In this document: positions 9,138 to 17,753 of the stretch, in pieces
How positions within the stretch are numbered: the stretch's first letter is position 1
How the letters are laid out: each line of letters starts with the position of its first letter
From: Streptomyces amritsarensis
GTDB taxonomy: Bacteria; Actinomycetota; Actinomycetes; Streptomycetales; Streptomycetaceae
DNA: 64,000 nucleotides
NCBI RefSeq assembly: GCF_001953875.1
Contig: NZ_MQUR01000017.1
Coordinates: 1 to 64,000, forward strand
Direction of reading: 5' to 3'
Program-made: the position numbers and the translations under genes
Notes under the pieces: generated by a model
Told to the model about the DNA's origin: nothing
Database searches by the model: none
Seen by the model: the letters and a program-made list of their open reading frames with translations, nothing else

Positions 9138-10319
9138 GTGAGCACCTCCGCCTCCACCCTGGCGTTCGTCGAGAGCCCGGTCCAACTCCTCAACGTGCTG
9201 GAGTGGGCCCACGCGCGCGCCGCCGCGGCCGGCAGACCGCTGGACGGCGTCCCCAGCCAGCGCGGGCGCCGCGCCGCCGGACCCGGGGCGGAGCCCGGAC
9301 CGAGCCCGGCGGACACGCCCGCACCGGTGCCGGTGCGGATCGTCGTCCTGCCGCCCACCGACCCCATGTCCCGCGGCCAGCTCCGCCGGATGGCGGAGCT
9401 GGCCCGGGACGAGGGGTGCGAGGTGCAGTGGCAGGAGGCGCGCGGCAGCCGGCTCGCGCCGCTGAAGGCGCTCGCCGCGCTGGCGCGCGACGTCCGCGCG
9501 GCGCGCACCGTCGTCGTCGGCGACCCCTTCTCGCGCTACGTCCAGCTCCTGCTCACCCTGGTGCGCGCCGAGGAACTCGTCGTGGTCGACGACGGCACCG
9601 CCACCATGGAGTTCGTCGCGCAGACCGCCCGCGGCGAACGCCTCGTCCGCTGGCACCGCGTCGGCGGCGGAACACTGCCCGGGCGCGTCCGCGAGCTGGC
9701 GTACGCGCCCGTGTCGTCGGCCGCCCGGCGCCGCTTCGCCCCCGACCGGGGCGCCGGCGCGGGGAAGGCCCGCCGCGTCGAGGTGTTCACCTCGATGCCG
9801 GTCGTCCCGCACGGCGGGATGACGCTGCGGACCAACGAGTTCGCCTGGACCCGCGCCCGCTTCGGCCCGCCCCGCCTGACCAAGGGCACCGACCTGGTCG
9901 GCACCTCGCTGGTGGAGACCGGCATCGTCGACCCCGACCGCTACCTCGACGCGGTCCGCTCCCTCACCCTGGAGCACGGCGCCACCCGCTACTTCGCGCA
10001 CCGCCGCGAGTCCCCGGAGAAGCTGCGCGCGCTGAGCCGGGAGACCGGGCTGGAGATCGTACGGCCGGACCTGCCGCTGGAGCTGACCGCCCGTCGGGGT
10101 CCCGTCGGCCGGACGATCCTCAGCTTTCCGTCCACGGTCGTCCACACCCTGCCGTACGCCCTGACCGGTACCGGGGTCACCGTCGCCGTATGCGATGTGG
10201 ACCCGGCCTGGCTCACCGGGTCCGCGTCCCCGCGTGCCAGGAGCTTCCTCGCGGGGGTCACCGACACCGCTCGTGATGTGCACAGACTGCCTGCCCAGGT
10301 GGCGCCCACGGCCGGATGA
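9138..10319 (+). CDS. Sialyltransferase-like protein (GT52-type motifs)
   Basis: A 393-residue protein. It starts with FVESPVQLLNVLEWAHAR, typical of GT52-like lipo-oligosaccharide sialyltransferases, and has LVVVDDGTATMEFV (D/E-D/E-G motif) and ILSFPSTVVHTLPYAL (Ser/Thr motif). It probably transfers a CMP-activated nonulosonic acid to the wall polymer, completing the pathway of the preceding fused synthetase/synthase (inference). GTG 9138 is supported by AAGGAG 5 nt upstream. Residues about 40-65 are a variable Ala/Pro-rich loop. Confidence 0.78.
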   Translation: MSTSASTLAFVESPVQLLNVLEWAHARAAAAGRPLDGVPSQRGRRAAGPGAEPGPSPADTPAPVPVRIVVLPPTDPMSRGQLRRMAELARDEGCEVQWQEARGSRLAPLKALAALARDVRAARTVVVGDPFSRYVQLLLTLVRAEELVVVDDGTATMEFVAQTARGERLVRWHRVGGGTLPGRVRELAYAPVSSAARRRFAPDRGAGAGKARRVEVFTSMPVVPHGGMTLRTNEFAWTRARFGPPRLTKGTDLVGTSLVETGIVDPDRYLDAVRSLTLEHGATRYFAHRRESPEKLRALSRETGLEIVRPDLPLELTARRGPVGRTILSFPSTVVHTLPYALTGTGVTVAVCDVDPAWLTGSASPRARSFLAGVTDTARDVHRLPAQVAPTAG

Positions 10320-10431
10320 GCGCGCGAGTCTACCCCCGGGCTCACCCGGTCATGCGTCCAGAGGCTGGGTTTCTTTCCCCTAACGGCATGAACTTTTCGT
10401 GATCCCCGGTCAGTTGGGCCATCCGTGCGCC

Positions 10432-10437
10432 TACCCT
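10432..10437 (+). promoter_or_regulatory. Candidate -10 (TACCCT) for a leaderless amidohydrolase mRNA
   Basis: TACCCT ends 7 nt before GTG 10445, and no ribosome site is visible between them. No convincing -35 is seen. Confidence 0.35.
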
Positions 10438-10444
10438 TCAACGG

Positions 10445-11701
10445 GTGAACCAGTTGATGTCCCGCGAGTCCCAGACCCTCCAGCCCGTCGCGTCCGACCG
10501 GCCCGAGCTGCCCGGCAAACTTCCGGACCACCTGCGCACCGAACTGATCGCCTTCCGCCGGGACTTGCACATGCACCCGGAGCTCGGACACCAGGAATTC
10601 CGCACCACAGCGGCGATCAAGGCCAGGCTTGAGAAAGCCGGCCTGCGACCACGGGTCCTGAAGTCCGGCACGGGCCTGATCTGTGACGTAGGCACCTGGG
10701 ACGGGGGCCGGCCGATGCTGGCCCTGCGCGCGGACATCGACGCCCTGCCCATTCCCGACGCCAAGACGCACGTCTCGTACCGCTCGACCTTCCCGGACCG
10801 CGCCCACGCCTGCGGCCACGACGTGCACACGGCCGTCGTCCTCGGAGCCGGCCTCGTCCTCGCCGAGCTCGACCGGCAGGGACTCCTGCCCCGTCCCGTG
10901 CGGCTGCTCTTCCAGCCGGCCGAGGAGGTACTCCCCGGCGGGGCCACCGACGCCATCGAGTCCGGGGTGCTGGACGGCGTGGGCCGGATCGTCGCCGTGC
11001 ACTGCGACCCCCGGGTCGACGCCGGCCGGATCGGACTGCGGCCCGGCCCCATCACCTCCGCCTGCGACCGGCTGGAGGTCAGCCTCACCGGATCCGGCGG
11101 GCACACGGCACGGCCGCACCTGACCACCGACCTGGTGACCGCCGCCGCCCGGGTGGCCGTCGACGCCCCCGCCCTGCTCGCCCGCCGGATGGACGCCCGC
11201 TCGGGCATGTCGGTCACCTGGGGCCGGATCGAGGCCGGGCACGCCTGCAACGTGATCCCGATGCACGCCGAGCTGTCCGGCACCGTGCGGTGCCTGGACC
11301 TGGCCGCCTGGCACGAGGCGCCGGACATGATCCACGCGGCGATCGACGAGATCGCGACCATGCACGGGGCCAAGTTCGAGATCAACCACGTGCGCGGGGT
11401 GCCGCCGGTGGTCAACGACCCGGTGATCACCGAGCTGCTGCGCGAGGCGATGGCGGCCCGCTGCGGCGCCGAGTCGGTCGAGGACACCGAGCAGAGCCTG
11501 GGCGGGGAGGACTTCTCCTGGTACCTGGAGCACGTCCCGGGCGCCATGGCCCGCCTCGGGGTGCGCGCTCCCGGCGACACCGCCAAGCGGGATCTGCACC
11601 GCGGGGACTTCGACGTGGACGAGGACGCGATCGCCGTCGGCGTCGAGTTCTTCACCGCCGCGGCCTTGATCGACGGCCGCCGTACGCCGCCTTCCAGGTA
11701 G
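10445..11701 (+). CDS. M20-family amidohydrolase / carboxypeptidase
   Basis: A 418-residue metal-dependent hydrolase of the IAL-like M20D amidohydrolases (hippurate, IAA-amino-acid or N-acyl-amino-acid hydrolases). Motifs: FRRDLHMHPELGHQEFRT, LALRADIDALPI, AHACGHDVHTAVVLGA (Cys/His metal ligands), LFQPAEEVLPGGA, and GGEDFSWYLEHVPGAM near the C-terminus. No signal peptide, so it is cytoplasmic. The natural substrate is not evident. A strong hairpin follows at 11750-11778. GTG 10445 is the first in-frame start; ATG 10457 (M5) is an alternative. Confidence 0.9.
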   Translation: MNQLMSRESQTLQPVASDRPELPGKLPDHLRTELIAFRRDLHMHPELGHQEFRTTAAIKARLEKAGLRPRVLKSGTGLICDVGTWDGGRPMLALRADIDALPIPDAKTHVSYRSTFPDRAHACGHDVHTAVVLGAGLVLAELDRQGLLPRPVRLLFQPAEEVLPGGATDAIESGVLDGVGRIVAVHCDPRVDAGRIGLRPGPITSACDRLEVSLTGSGGHTARPHLTTDLVTAAARVAVDAPALLARRMDARSGMSVTWGRIEAGHACNVIPMHAELSGTVRCLDLAAWHEAPDMIHAAIDEIATMHGAKFEINHVRGVPPVVNDPVITELLREAMAARCGAESVEDTEQSLGGEDFSWYLEHVPGAMARLGVRAPGDTAKRDLHRGDFDVDEDAIAVGVEFFTAAALIDGRRTPPSR

Positions 11702-11749
11702 CGATCCGGCCACGCTCCTTACCGCACCGGCGAGCCTCCCGTCGGACGT

Positions 11750-11778
11750 GTCCGGCCCTTGGTACACAAGGGCCGGAC
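11750..11778 (+). terminator. Strong hairpin terminator after the amidohydrolase
   Basis: A perfect 12-bp stem (arms 11750-11761 and 11767-11778, loop GTACA) lies 48 nt after the stop. Confidence 0.85.
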
Positions 11779-11845
11779 GCGTTGGCAGTTACCGATCGGT
11801 CACTGTCCGGTTCGCGACGATCCGATAACGACTCATGAACGGGCC

Positions 11846-11873
11846 TTTAACTGACATCTACGCGCGTTACGAT
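11846..11873 (+). promoter_or_regulatory. bmp promoter with nucleoside-regulon operator (near-perfect copy)
   Basis: TTTAAC (11846-11851), 16 nt, then TACGAT (11868-11873). The operator-like CTACGCGCGTTA (11858-11869, 10 of 12 matches to CTACGCGCGTAG) fills the spacer and touches the -10. The leader to the TTG start is about 50 nt. Confidence 0.6.
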
Positions 11874-11930
11874 CGCCGCGAAACCAGCGCCGGTCGTGGC
11901 GCTTCGGTCAGGTTTTGAAGGAGCCTCCCC

Positions 11931-12995
11931 TTGCGCCGGATCACCAGGATCGCCACCGTGGGCATCGCGTCCGCGGCGCTGGCCCTCTCGGCCACCGCCT
12001 GTGGCGGTAAGAAGTCCTCTGACGCTGCCGCCTCCCCCTCGGAGTCGGGCGGCCAGAAGTCCGCAGCCATCGCGTACGACATCGGTGGCCGCGGCGACCA
12101 GTCGTTCAACGATGCCGCATACGCCGGTCTGAAGAAGGCCGAGACGGAGCTGAAGATCAAGGGCGCCGAGGCGGAGCCCACCGACGGCGAGGGCGAGGCC
12201 GACAAGGTCCAGCGCCTCACCGAGCTGGCCCGCAAGGGCAACAACCCGGTCATCGGCGTCGGCTTCGCCTACGCCCCGGCCATCAAGAAGGTCGCGCCGA
12301 AGTTCCCGAACACCACGTTCGGCATCATCGACGACACCTCGGTGACCGGCCCGAACGTCGCCAACATGGTCTTCAACGAGGAGCAGGGCTCCTACCTGGC
12401 CGGCGTCGCCGCCGCCAAGGCGTCCAAGACCGGCACGGTCGGCTTCATCGGCGGTGTCGAGGTCCCGCTGATCAAGAAGTTCGAGGCGGGCTTCACCCAG
12501 GGCGTCAAGGACACCAACCCCAACGCCAAGGTGCTCTCCACGTACCTGACCCAGCCGCCGAACTTCGACGGCTTCGCCAAGCCCGACCTGGGCAAGGCCG
12601 CCGCGCAGGGCCAGCTCGACGCCGGTGGCGCCGACGTGATCTACGCCGCCGCCGGTCTGGCCGGTTCCGGTGCCATCGAGGCCGCGTCCGCCAAGGGCAA
12701 GTGGGCCATCGGTGTCGACTCCGACCAGTACAACCAGGCCGGTCTGGCGAAGTACAAGGACTCCATCCTGACCTCGGTCACCAAGGACGTCTCGGACTCC
12801 GTCTTCAACCTGATCAAGTCGGTCGAGGACGGCAAGCCCACCACCGGTGAGATCCGCTACGGCCTGGACAAGGACGGCGTCGGCCTGGCCGACTCCAACC
12901 CGAAGTACAAGGAGATGACCGACCTCGTCGCCGCGGTGGAGAAGGCCAAGGCCGACATCATCGCCAAGAAGATCACCGTCAAGACCGCTCCGTAA
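11931..12995 (+). CDS. BMP-family nucleoside-binding lipoprotein
   Basis: A 354-residue substrate-binding lipoprotein of the BMP/PnrA class, which captures purine or pyrimidine nucleosides outside the membrane for the ABC importer encoded next. The signal peptide ends with the lipobox LSATAC (Cys about residue 24). Mature motifs: AYDIGGRGDQSFNDAAYAG, EGEADKVQRLTELA and GVDSDQYNQAG. The start is TTG 11931, 7 nt after GAAGGAG. A hairpin (13022-13056) separates it from the ATPase gene, so it can be expressed in excess of the importer, as is common for binding proteins. Confidence 0.95.
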   Translation: MRRITRIATVGIASAALALSATACGGKKSSDAAASPSESGGQKSAAIAYDIGGRGDQSFNDAAYAGLKKAETELKIKGAEAEPTDGEGEADKVQRLTELARKGNNPVIGVGFAYAPAIKKVAPKFPNTTFGIIDDTSVTGPNVANMVFNEEQGSYLAGVAAAKASKTGTVGFIGGVEVPLIKKFEAGFTQGVKDTNPNAKVLSTYLTQPPNFDGFAKPDLGKAAAQGQLDAGGADVIYAAAGLAGSGAIEAASAKGKWAIGVDSDQYNQAGLAKYKDSILTSVTKDVSDSVFNLIKSVEDGKPTTGEIRYGLDKDGVGLADSNPKYKEMTDLVAAVEKAKADIIAKKITVKTAP

Positions 12996-13021
12996 GGTCG
13001 TCTTGGACGTGTAGTCCTGGC

Positions 13022-13056
13022 CTCCGGGGTCCGGGAAGCGGTCGACATCGCTCCCG
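13022..13056 (+). terminator. Hairpin between bmp and the ABC ATPase gene
   Basis: An interrupted GC stem (CTCCGGGG, TCCGGGA and AGCG pairing with CGCT, CCCGGG and CCCCGAG) lies 27 nt after the bmp stop. Confidence 0.65.
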
Positions 13057-13133
13057 GGCCCCGAGCCTCATTCTGTGATCACTAGTCTGTGACCAAGCAG
13101 CTTCGTGGCTGCGAGTTTTCACTTCCGACAGTG

Positions 13134-13145
13134 CTACGCGCGTAG
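13134..13145. promoter_or_regulatory. Nucleoside-regulon operator CTACGCGCGTAG before the ABC importer operon
   Basis: A perfect copy of the 12-bp palindrome, 80 nt upstream of the inferred start. It controls the ATPase-permease-permease-cdd transcription unit if functional. Confidence 0.7.
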
Positions 13146-13225
13146 AAGCATCGTGGACGCGATACTTTCACTCCCCGCCCTGTCCCCCCTGCCTTCCGCT
13201 CCTTTCGCGCCAAGGAGAGTGCGTC

Positions 13226-14884
13226 ATCAACGCGTCCAGCCCGCCCCTCGCCGTAGAACTGCACGGCATCACAAAGCGCTTCCCCGGCGTCGTCGCCAAC
13301 AAGGACATCGCGATCACCGTCCGCAAGGGCACGGTCCATGCCCTCATCGGTGAGAACGGCGCCGGCAAGTCGACTCTGATGAAGATCCTCTACGGCATGC
13401 AGAAGCCGGACGAGGGCACCATCGCCATCGACGGGGAGCAGGTCGCCTTCAACAGCCCGGGCGAAGCCATCGCCCGCGGCATCGGCATGGTGCACCAGCA
13501 CTTCATGCTCGCCGACAACCTCACCGTCCTGGAGAACGTGGTTCTCGGCGGCGAGAAGCTCTACGGCATCGGCGCCAAGGCCCGTAAGAAGATCATGGAG
13601 ATCTCGGACGCGTACGGCCTCGGCGTGCGTCCCGACGCCCTCGTCGAGGACCTCGGCGTCGCCGACCGCCAGCGCGTGGAGATCCTCAAGGTCCTCTACC
13701 GCGGTGCGAAGATCCTCATCCTCGACGAGCCGACCGCAGTGCTCGTGCCGCAGGAGGTGGACGCACTCTTCGACAACCTGCGCGAGCTCAAGTCCGAGGG
13801 CCTGACCGTCATCTTCATCTCGCACAAGCTGGGCGAGGTCCTGAAGGTCGCCGACGACATCACCGTCATCCGGCGCGGCACCACGGTCGGCACCGCCGAC
13901 CCGAAGACCGCCACCCCCAAGCAGCTCGCCGAGCTGATGGTCGGTGCGGAGCTGCCCTCGCCGGAGACCCGCGAGTCGACCGTGACCACGACGCCGATGC
14001 TCCAGGTGACGGGCCTGACCATCGCCGCGGACGAGGCCGTCGTCGCCGAGCCGGAGGTCCTGGTCCCCGCGGGCGCCCCGGACTCCGCGACCCGGGAGAA
14101 GGCCGAGGCCGGCCGTCTGCTGCTGGACGACATCAACCTCACCATCCACAAGGGCGAGATCCTCGGCATCGCCGGTGTCGAGGGCAACGGCCAGACGGAG
14201 CTGATCGAGGCCCTCATGGGCATGATGGCCCCCGACGCGGGCGTCATCACCCTCGACGGCGCGGACATCACCAAGCTCCCGGTGCGCAAGCGCCGCGAGG
14301 GCGGCATCGGCTACATCCCCGAGGACCGCCACCGCCACGGCCTGCTGCTGGAGTCCCCGCTCTGGGAGAACCGCATCCTCGGCCACGTCACCGAGGCGCC
14401 CAACTCCAAGAAGGGCATCCTCGACCCGAAGGCGGCCCGCAAGGACACCGAGCGGATCGTGCGCGAGTACGACGTGCGCACCCCCGGCATCGACGTCACC
14501 GCGGCCTCGCTCTCCGGCGGCAACCAGCAGAAGCTGATCGTCGGCCGCGAGATGAGCCACAACCCGAAGTTCCTCATCGCCGCCCACCCCACCCGCGGTG
14601 TGGACGTCGGCGCGCAGGCGCAGATCTGGGACGCGATCCGCGAGGCCCGCCGCGAGGGACTGGCCGTGCTGCTGATCTCCGCCGACCTGGACGAGCTCAT
14701 CGGCCTGTCCGACACCCTGCGCGTGATCTACCGCGGTCGTCTGGTGGCGGACGCCGACCCCGCGACCGTGACCCCCGAGGAGCTCGGCACCGCCATGACG
14801 GGCGCCGCTTCGGGACACCTGGAAGCAACCGACAACCACTCCGCCGCTGCCGACGGTGACACGACGGAGGACGAGGCCCGATGA
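13226..14884 (+). CDS. Nucleoside ABC importer, double ATPase subunit (non-canonical start)
   Basis: About 552 residues with two ABC cassettes, as in RbsA/NupA-type importers. Cassette 1 has Walker A GENGAGKST (13352-13378), the Q-loop region MVHQHFMLADNLTV and Walker B ILILDEPTAVL. Cassette 2 has the degenerate P-loop GVEGNGQTEL and the signature SLSGGNQQK. No in-frame ATG, GTG or TTG precedes 13379, which lies after Walker A. AAGGAG at 13212-13217 points to GTC 13223 or ATC 13226 as the start, and I use ATC. The stop overlaps the first permease start (ATGA). See the finding on the start codon. Confidence 0.85.
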   Translation: MNASSPPLAVELHGITKRFPGVVANKDIAITVRKGTVHALIGENGAGKSTLMKILYGMQKPDEGTIAIDGEQVAFNSPGEAIARGIGMVHQHFMLADNLTVLENVVLGGEKLYGIGAKARKKIMEISDAYGLGVRPDALVEDLGVADRQRVEILKVLYRGAKILILDEPTAVLVPQEVDALFDNLRELKSEGLTVIFISHKLGEVLKVADDITVIRRGTTVGTADPKTATPKQLAELMVGAELPSPETRESTVTTTPMLQVTGLTIAADEAVVAEPEVLVPAGAPDSATREKAEAGRLLLDDINLTIHKGEILGIAGVEGNGQTELIEALMGMMAPDAGVITLDGADITKLPVRKRREGGIGYIPEDRHRHGLLLESPLWENRILGHVTEAPNSKKGILDPKAARKDTERIVREYDVRTPGIDVTAASLSGGNQQKLIVGREMSHNPKFLIAAHPTRGVDVGAQAQIWDAIREARREGLAVLLISADLDELIGLSDTLRVIYRGRLVADADPATVTPEELGTAMTGAASGHLEATDNHSAAADGDTTEDEAR

Positions 14885-15996
14885 AGACATTCGACAAGGA
14901 CCGGCTGATGCTCGCCATCGCCGGGCCCCTGCTCGCGCTGGTCAGCGCCTTCGTACTGACCATGATCGTGCTGGCCGCGACGGGTATCAACCCGATCGAG
15001 CCGCTGCGCATCATGGTCGAGAACGGCGGCTACGAGGACATCCAGGTCCTCATCGTGAACCAGGCCGGCACGTACTACCTGGCAGCCCTGGCCGTCGCCA
15101 TCGGCTTCCGGATGAACCTCTTCAACATCGGCGTCGACGGCCAGTACCGCCTCGCCGCGATGATCTCCGCCGTGGTCGGTGGCGCCATCGCGCTGCCCGG
15201 GCCGCTGCACATCCTGCTGATCGTCCTCGTCGCGATGCTGACCGGTGCCTTCTGGGCCGGTATCGCCGGTGTCCTGAAGGCCAAGCGCGGCGTGAGCGAG
15301 GTCGTCTCGACGATCATGCTGAACGCCATCGCGACCAGCCTGATCGCCTGGCTGATCCTGCCGAAGAACCTGGGTGTCCAGGTCGAGGGCTCCAACGACC
15401 TCACCACCGGTGAGATCGCGGAGTCCGGCTGGTTCCCGGCCCTCTCCCTGGGCGACTCGGGCGAGATCTACGGCTTCACCTTCATCGCCTTCGCGCTCGG
15501 CATCGTCTACTGGTTCGTGCTCAACCGCACCCGCTTCGGCTTCGACCTGCGCGCCAGCGGCGCGAGCGAGACCGCCGCCGCGGCCTCCGGTGTCGACTCC
15601 AAGAAGATGATCATCACCGCGATGCTCATCTCCGGTGCCGTCGCCGGCCTGTCCGGCATGCCGGTCCTGCTCGGCGAGAGCCACACCTACACCCTGGTCT
15701 TCCCCGTGGGTGTCGGCTTCACCGGCATCACCATCGCCCTGCTCGGCCGCAACAGCCCCGTCGGCATCTTCTTCGCCGCCCTCCTGATGGCCTTCATCGA
15801 CAAGGCGTCCGCCGGCCTCGACACGGCCGGCTACGCCAAGGAGATCGGCACGATCATGAAGGGCCTGATCGTGATCGCGGTCGTCGTCTCCTACGAGCTG
15901 ATCCGCCGCTACGGCATCCGCCGCCAGCAGCAGAAGGTCGGCGAGGAGCTGGCCGCGGGCCACGCCATGAAGACCGAGAAGGAGGTCGCGGCGTGA
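14881..15996 (+). CDS. Nucleoside ABC importer permease 1
   Basis: A 371-residue membrane permease of the BPD_transp_2 family (RbsC/NupP type), with about nine hydrophobic spans, starting with a long helix after KTFDKDRLMLAIAG. Family blocks: GFRMNLFNIGVDGQYRLAAM, RGVSEVVSTIMLN and GRNSPVGIFFAALLMAFI. It forms the channel with the second permease. ATG 14881 overlaps the ATPase TGA, and GGAGGACGAGG upstream supplies the ribosome site. Confidence 0.95.
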   Translation: MKTFDKDRLMLAIAGPLLALVSAFVLTMIVLAATGINPIEPLRIMVENGGYEDIQVLIVNQAGTYYLAALAVAIGFRMNLFNIGVDGQYRLAAMISAVVGGAIALPGPLHILLIVLVAMLTGAFWAGIAGVLKAKRGVSEVVSTIMLNAIATSLIAWLILPKNLGVQVEGSNDLTTGEIAESGWFPALSLGDSGEIYGFTFIAFALGIVYWFVLNRTRFGFDLRASGASETAAAASGVDSKKMIITAMLISGAVAGLSGMPVLLGESHTYTLVFPVGVGFTGITIALLGRNSPVGIFFAALLMAFIDKASAGLDTAGYAKEIGTIMKGLIVIAVVVSYELIRRYGIRRQQQKVGEELAAGHAMKTEKEVAA

Positions 15997-17255
15997 GCGC
16001 CAGCACCGTTTCCACGAAGAAGGCGGCACCCGCCCCGGGCGGCCGCAAGAAGCTCACCCTGCCCTGGATCCTGCTGATCGTCGCGGGCGGCCTCGCGCTC
16101 GTCTCGCTGGTCCGTGTGATCTCCGGGGCCGACGACCTGACGTCCATCGGCCAGGTCTCCGGCGCCCTCTCCCTCGCCGTGCCGATCGGCCTGGCCGGTC
16201 TCGGCGGTCTGTGGGCCGAGCGCGCGGGCGTCGTCAACATCGGCCTCGAAGGCATGATGATCCTCGGCACCTGGTTCGGTGCCTGGGCCGGCTACCAGTG
16301 GGGCCCCTGGACCGGTGTGCTCGTCGGCATCGCCGGCGGCGCCGTCGGCGGCCTCCTGCACGCGATCATCACGGTCACCTTCAACGTCAACCACATCGTC
16401 TCCGGTGTGGCCATCAACATCCTGGCGCTGGGCTTCACCCAATACCTGTCGAACTTCACGTTCGCCGAGGCGCCGGGCGGCTCCTCCAAGCAGTCCCCGC
16501 AGGTCGAGCCGATCACCAAGATCACCATTCCGGGGCTCTCGGACTGGATGGCCGACCTCCAGGGCAAGCACTGGTTCTTCGTCTCGGACCTCGCGGGCGT
16601 CATCGGCGGCCTGATCACCGAGATCTCGCTGCTGACCATCGTGGCCCTGCTGCTGATCCCCGCCACCTGGTGGGCGCTGTGGCGGACCTCCTTCGGTCTG
16701 CGCCTGCGCTCCTGCGGTGAGAACCCGATCGCCGCCGAGTCCCTCGGCGTCAACGTCTACAAGTACAAGTACATCGCCGTGATCGTCTCCGGCGCCCTCG
16801 CGGGCCTGGGCGGCGTGTACCTGTCCGAGGTCGCCAGCCCCATCTACCAGGAGGGCCAGACCGGCGGCCGCGGCTACATCGGCCTCGCCGCGATGATCTT
16901 CGGTAACTGGATGCCGGGCGGCATGGCGCTGGGTGCGGGCCTGTTCGGCTTCATCGACAGCCTCAAGCTGCGCGGTGGCGCCGAGAACGTCCACGCGATG
17001 CTGCTGCTGATCGCGATCCTGCTGGTCATCGTCTGCGTCTGGCAGCTCTACAAGAAGAAGTACATCCAGGCCGGCATCTCGGCGGCCTTCGCCGCGCTGC
17101 TGTTCGTCTGGTACGCGGTGACCGACGCCGTGCCGAGCCAGTTCGTCGACGCGGCCCCGTACCTGACCACCCTGCTCGTGCTCGCCCTGTCGGCGCAGCG
17201 CCTGCGGATGCCCAAGGCGGACGGCATGCCGTACCGCAAGGGCCAGGGCAAGTGA
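15993..17255 (+). CDS. Nucleoside ABC importer permease 2
   Basis: A 420-residue second BPD_transp_2 permease. Signature block LWAERAGVVNIGLEGMMILG is followed by NHIVSGVAINILALGFTQYL and GLAAMIFGNWMPGGMALGAG. It has about ten hydrophobic spans and pairs with permease 1 in a heterodimeric channel. GTG 15993 overlaps the preceding TGA and its own TGA overlaps cdd (GTGA), so the genes are translationally chained. Confidence 0.95.
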   Translation: MSASTVSTKKAAPAPGGRKKLTLPWILLIVAGGLALVSLVRVISGADDLTSIGQVSGALSLAVPIGLAGLGGLWAERAGVVNIGLEGMMILGTWFGAWAGYQWGPWTGVLVGIAGGAVGGLLHAIITVTFNVNHIVSGVAINILALGFTQYLSNFTFAEAPGGSSKQSPQVEPITKITIPGLSDWMADLQGKHWFFVSDLAGVIGGLITEISLLTIVALLLIPATWWALWRTSFGLRLRSCGENPIAAESLGVNVYKYKYIAVIVSGALAGLGGVYLSEVASPIYQEGQTGGRGYIGLAAMIFGNWMPGGMALGAGLFGFIDSLKLRGGAENVHAMLLLIAILLVIVCVWQLYKKKYIQAGISAAFAALLFVWYAVTDAVPSQFVDAAPYLTTLLVLALSAQRLRMPKADGMPYRKGQGK

Positions 17256-17650
17256 CCGCGGAGCACGCGGTGGACTGGGAAGCACTGCGGACGCACGCCC
17301 GGGAGGCGATGACCCGGGCGTACGCCCCCTACTCGGGCTTCCCGGTCGGGGTCGCCGCCCTCGTGGACGACGGCCGCATCGTGACCGGCTGCAACGTCGA
17401 GAACGCGAGCTACGGGCTGGGCCTGTGCGCCGAGTGCGGCCTGGTCTCCTCCCTCCAGGCGACGGGCGGCGGCCGCCTCACGCACTTCACGTGCGTGGAC
17501 GGCAAGGGCGAGATCCTCGTCCCGTGCGGACGCTGCCGACAGCTGCTGTACGAGTTCGGCGGCGACGAGCTGCTGGTGGAGACCCCCGACGGGGTCCTGC
17601 CGCTCGCGGCGATGCTGCCGCAGGCCTTCGGGCCCGGTCACCTGAGATAG
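17252..17650 (+). CDS. cdd: Cytidine deaminase
   Basis: A 132-residue homotetrameric-type enzyme converting (deoxy)cytidine to (deoxy)uridine. Zinc and catalytic motifs: CAECG following ENASYGLGL, and PCGRCRQLLYEF. The YAPYSGFPVGVAAL substrate loop is also present. It is the last gene of the importer operon (overlapping GTGA start), so imported cytidine is deaminated at once. A hairpin follows at 17653-17696. Confidence 0.96.
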   Translation: MTAEHAVDWEALRTHAREAMTRAYAPYSGFPVGVAALVDDGRIVTGCNVENASYGLGLCAECGLVSSLQATGGGRLTHFTCVDGKGEILVPCGRCRQLLYEFGGDELLVETPDGVLPLAAMLPQAFGPGHLR

Positions 17651-17652
17651 CC

Positions 17653-17696
17653 GTGCCGACGGCCCTTCGCCCCTGCCGGGCGGAGGGCCGTCGCAC
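17653..17696 (+). terminator. Hairpin terminator after cdd
   Basis: CGACGGCCCT (17657-17666) pairs perfectly with AGGGCCGTCG (17684-17693), extended by GTG/CAC around a one-base bulge. It ends the importer-cdd operon. Confidence 0.75.
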
Positions 17697-17728
17697 TTGG
17701 CGTTTCCCGAACCCCTCTCTCCCCCTCT

Positions 17729-17740
17729 CTATGCGCGTAG
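17729..17740. promoter_or_regulatory. Nucleoside-regulon operator (CTATGCGCGTAG) before deoA
   Basis: An 11 of 12 match to CTACGCGCGTAG, directly in front of the deoA ribosome site (AGGAAG) and 13 nt from ATG 17754. A bound repressor would block the promoter or early transcription. Confidence 0.65.
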
Positions 17741-17753
17741 AAGGAAGCACTTC

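Noticed and set aside
13379..14884. ATG 13379 as the start of the ABC ATPase
   Set aside because: It would exclude the Walker A motif and the first strand of cassette 1, which are encoded in the same open frame upstream.
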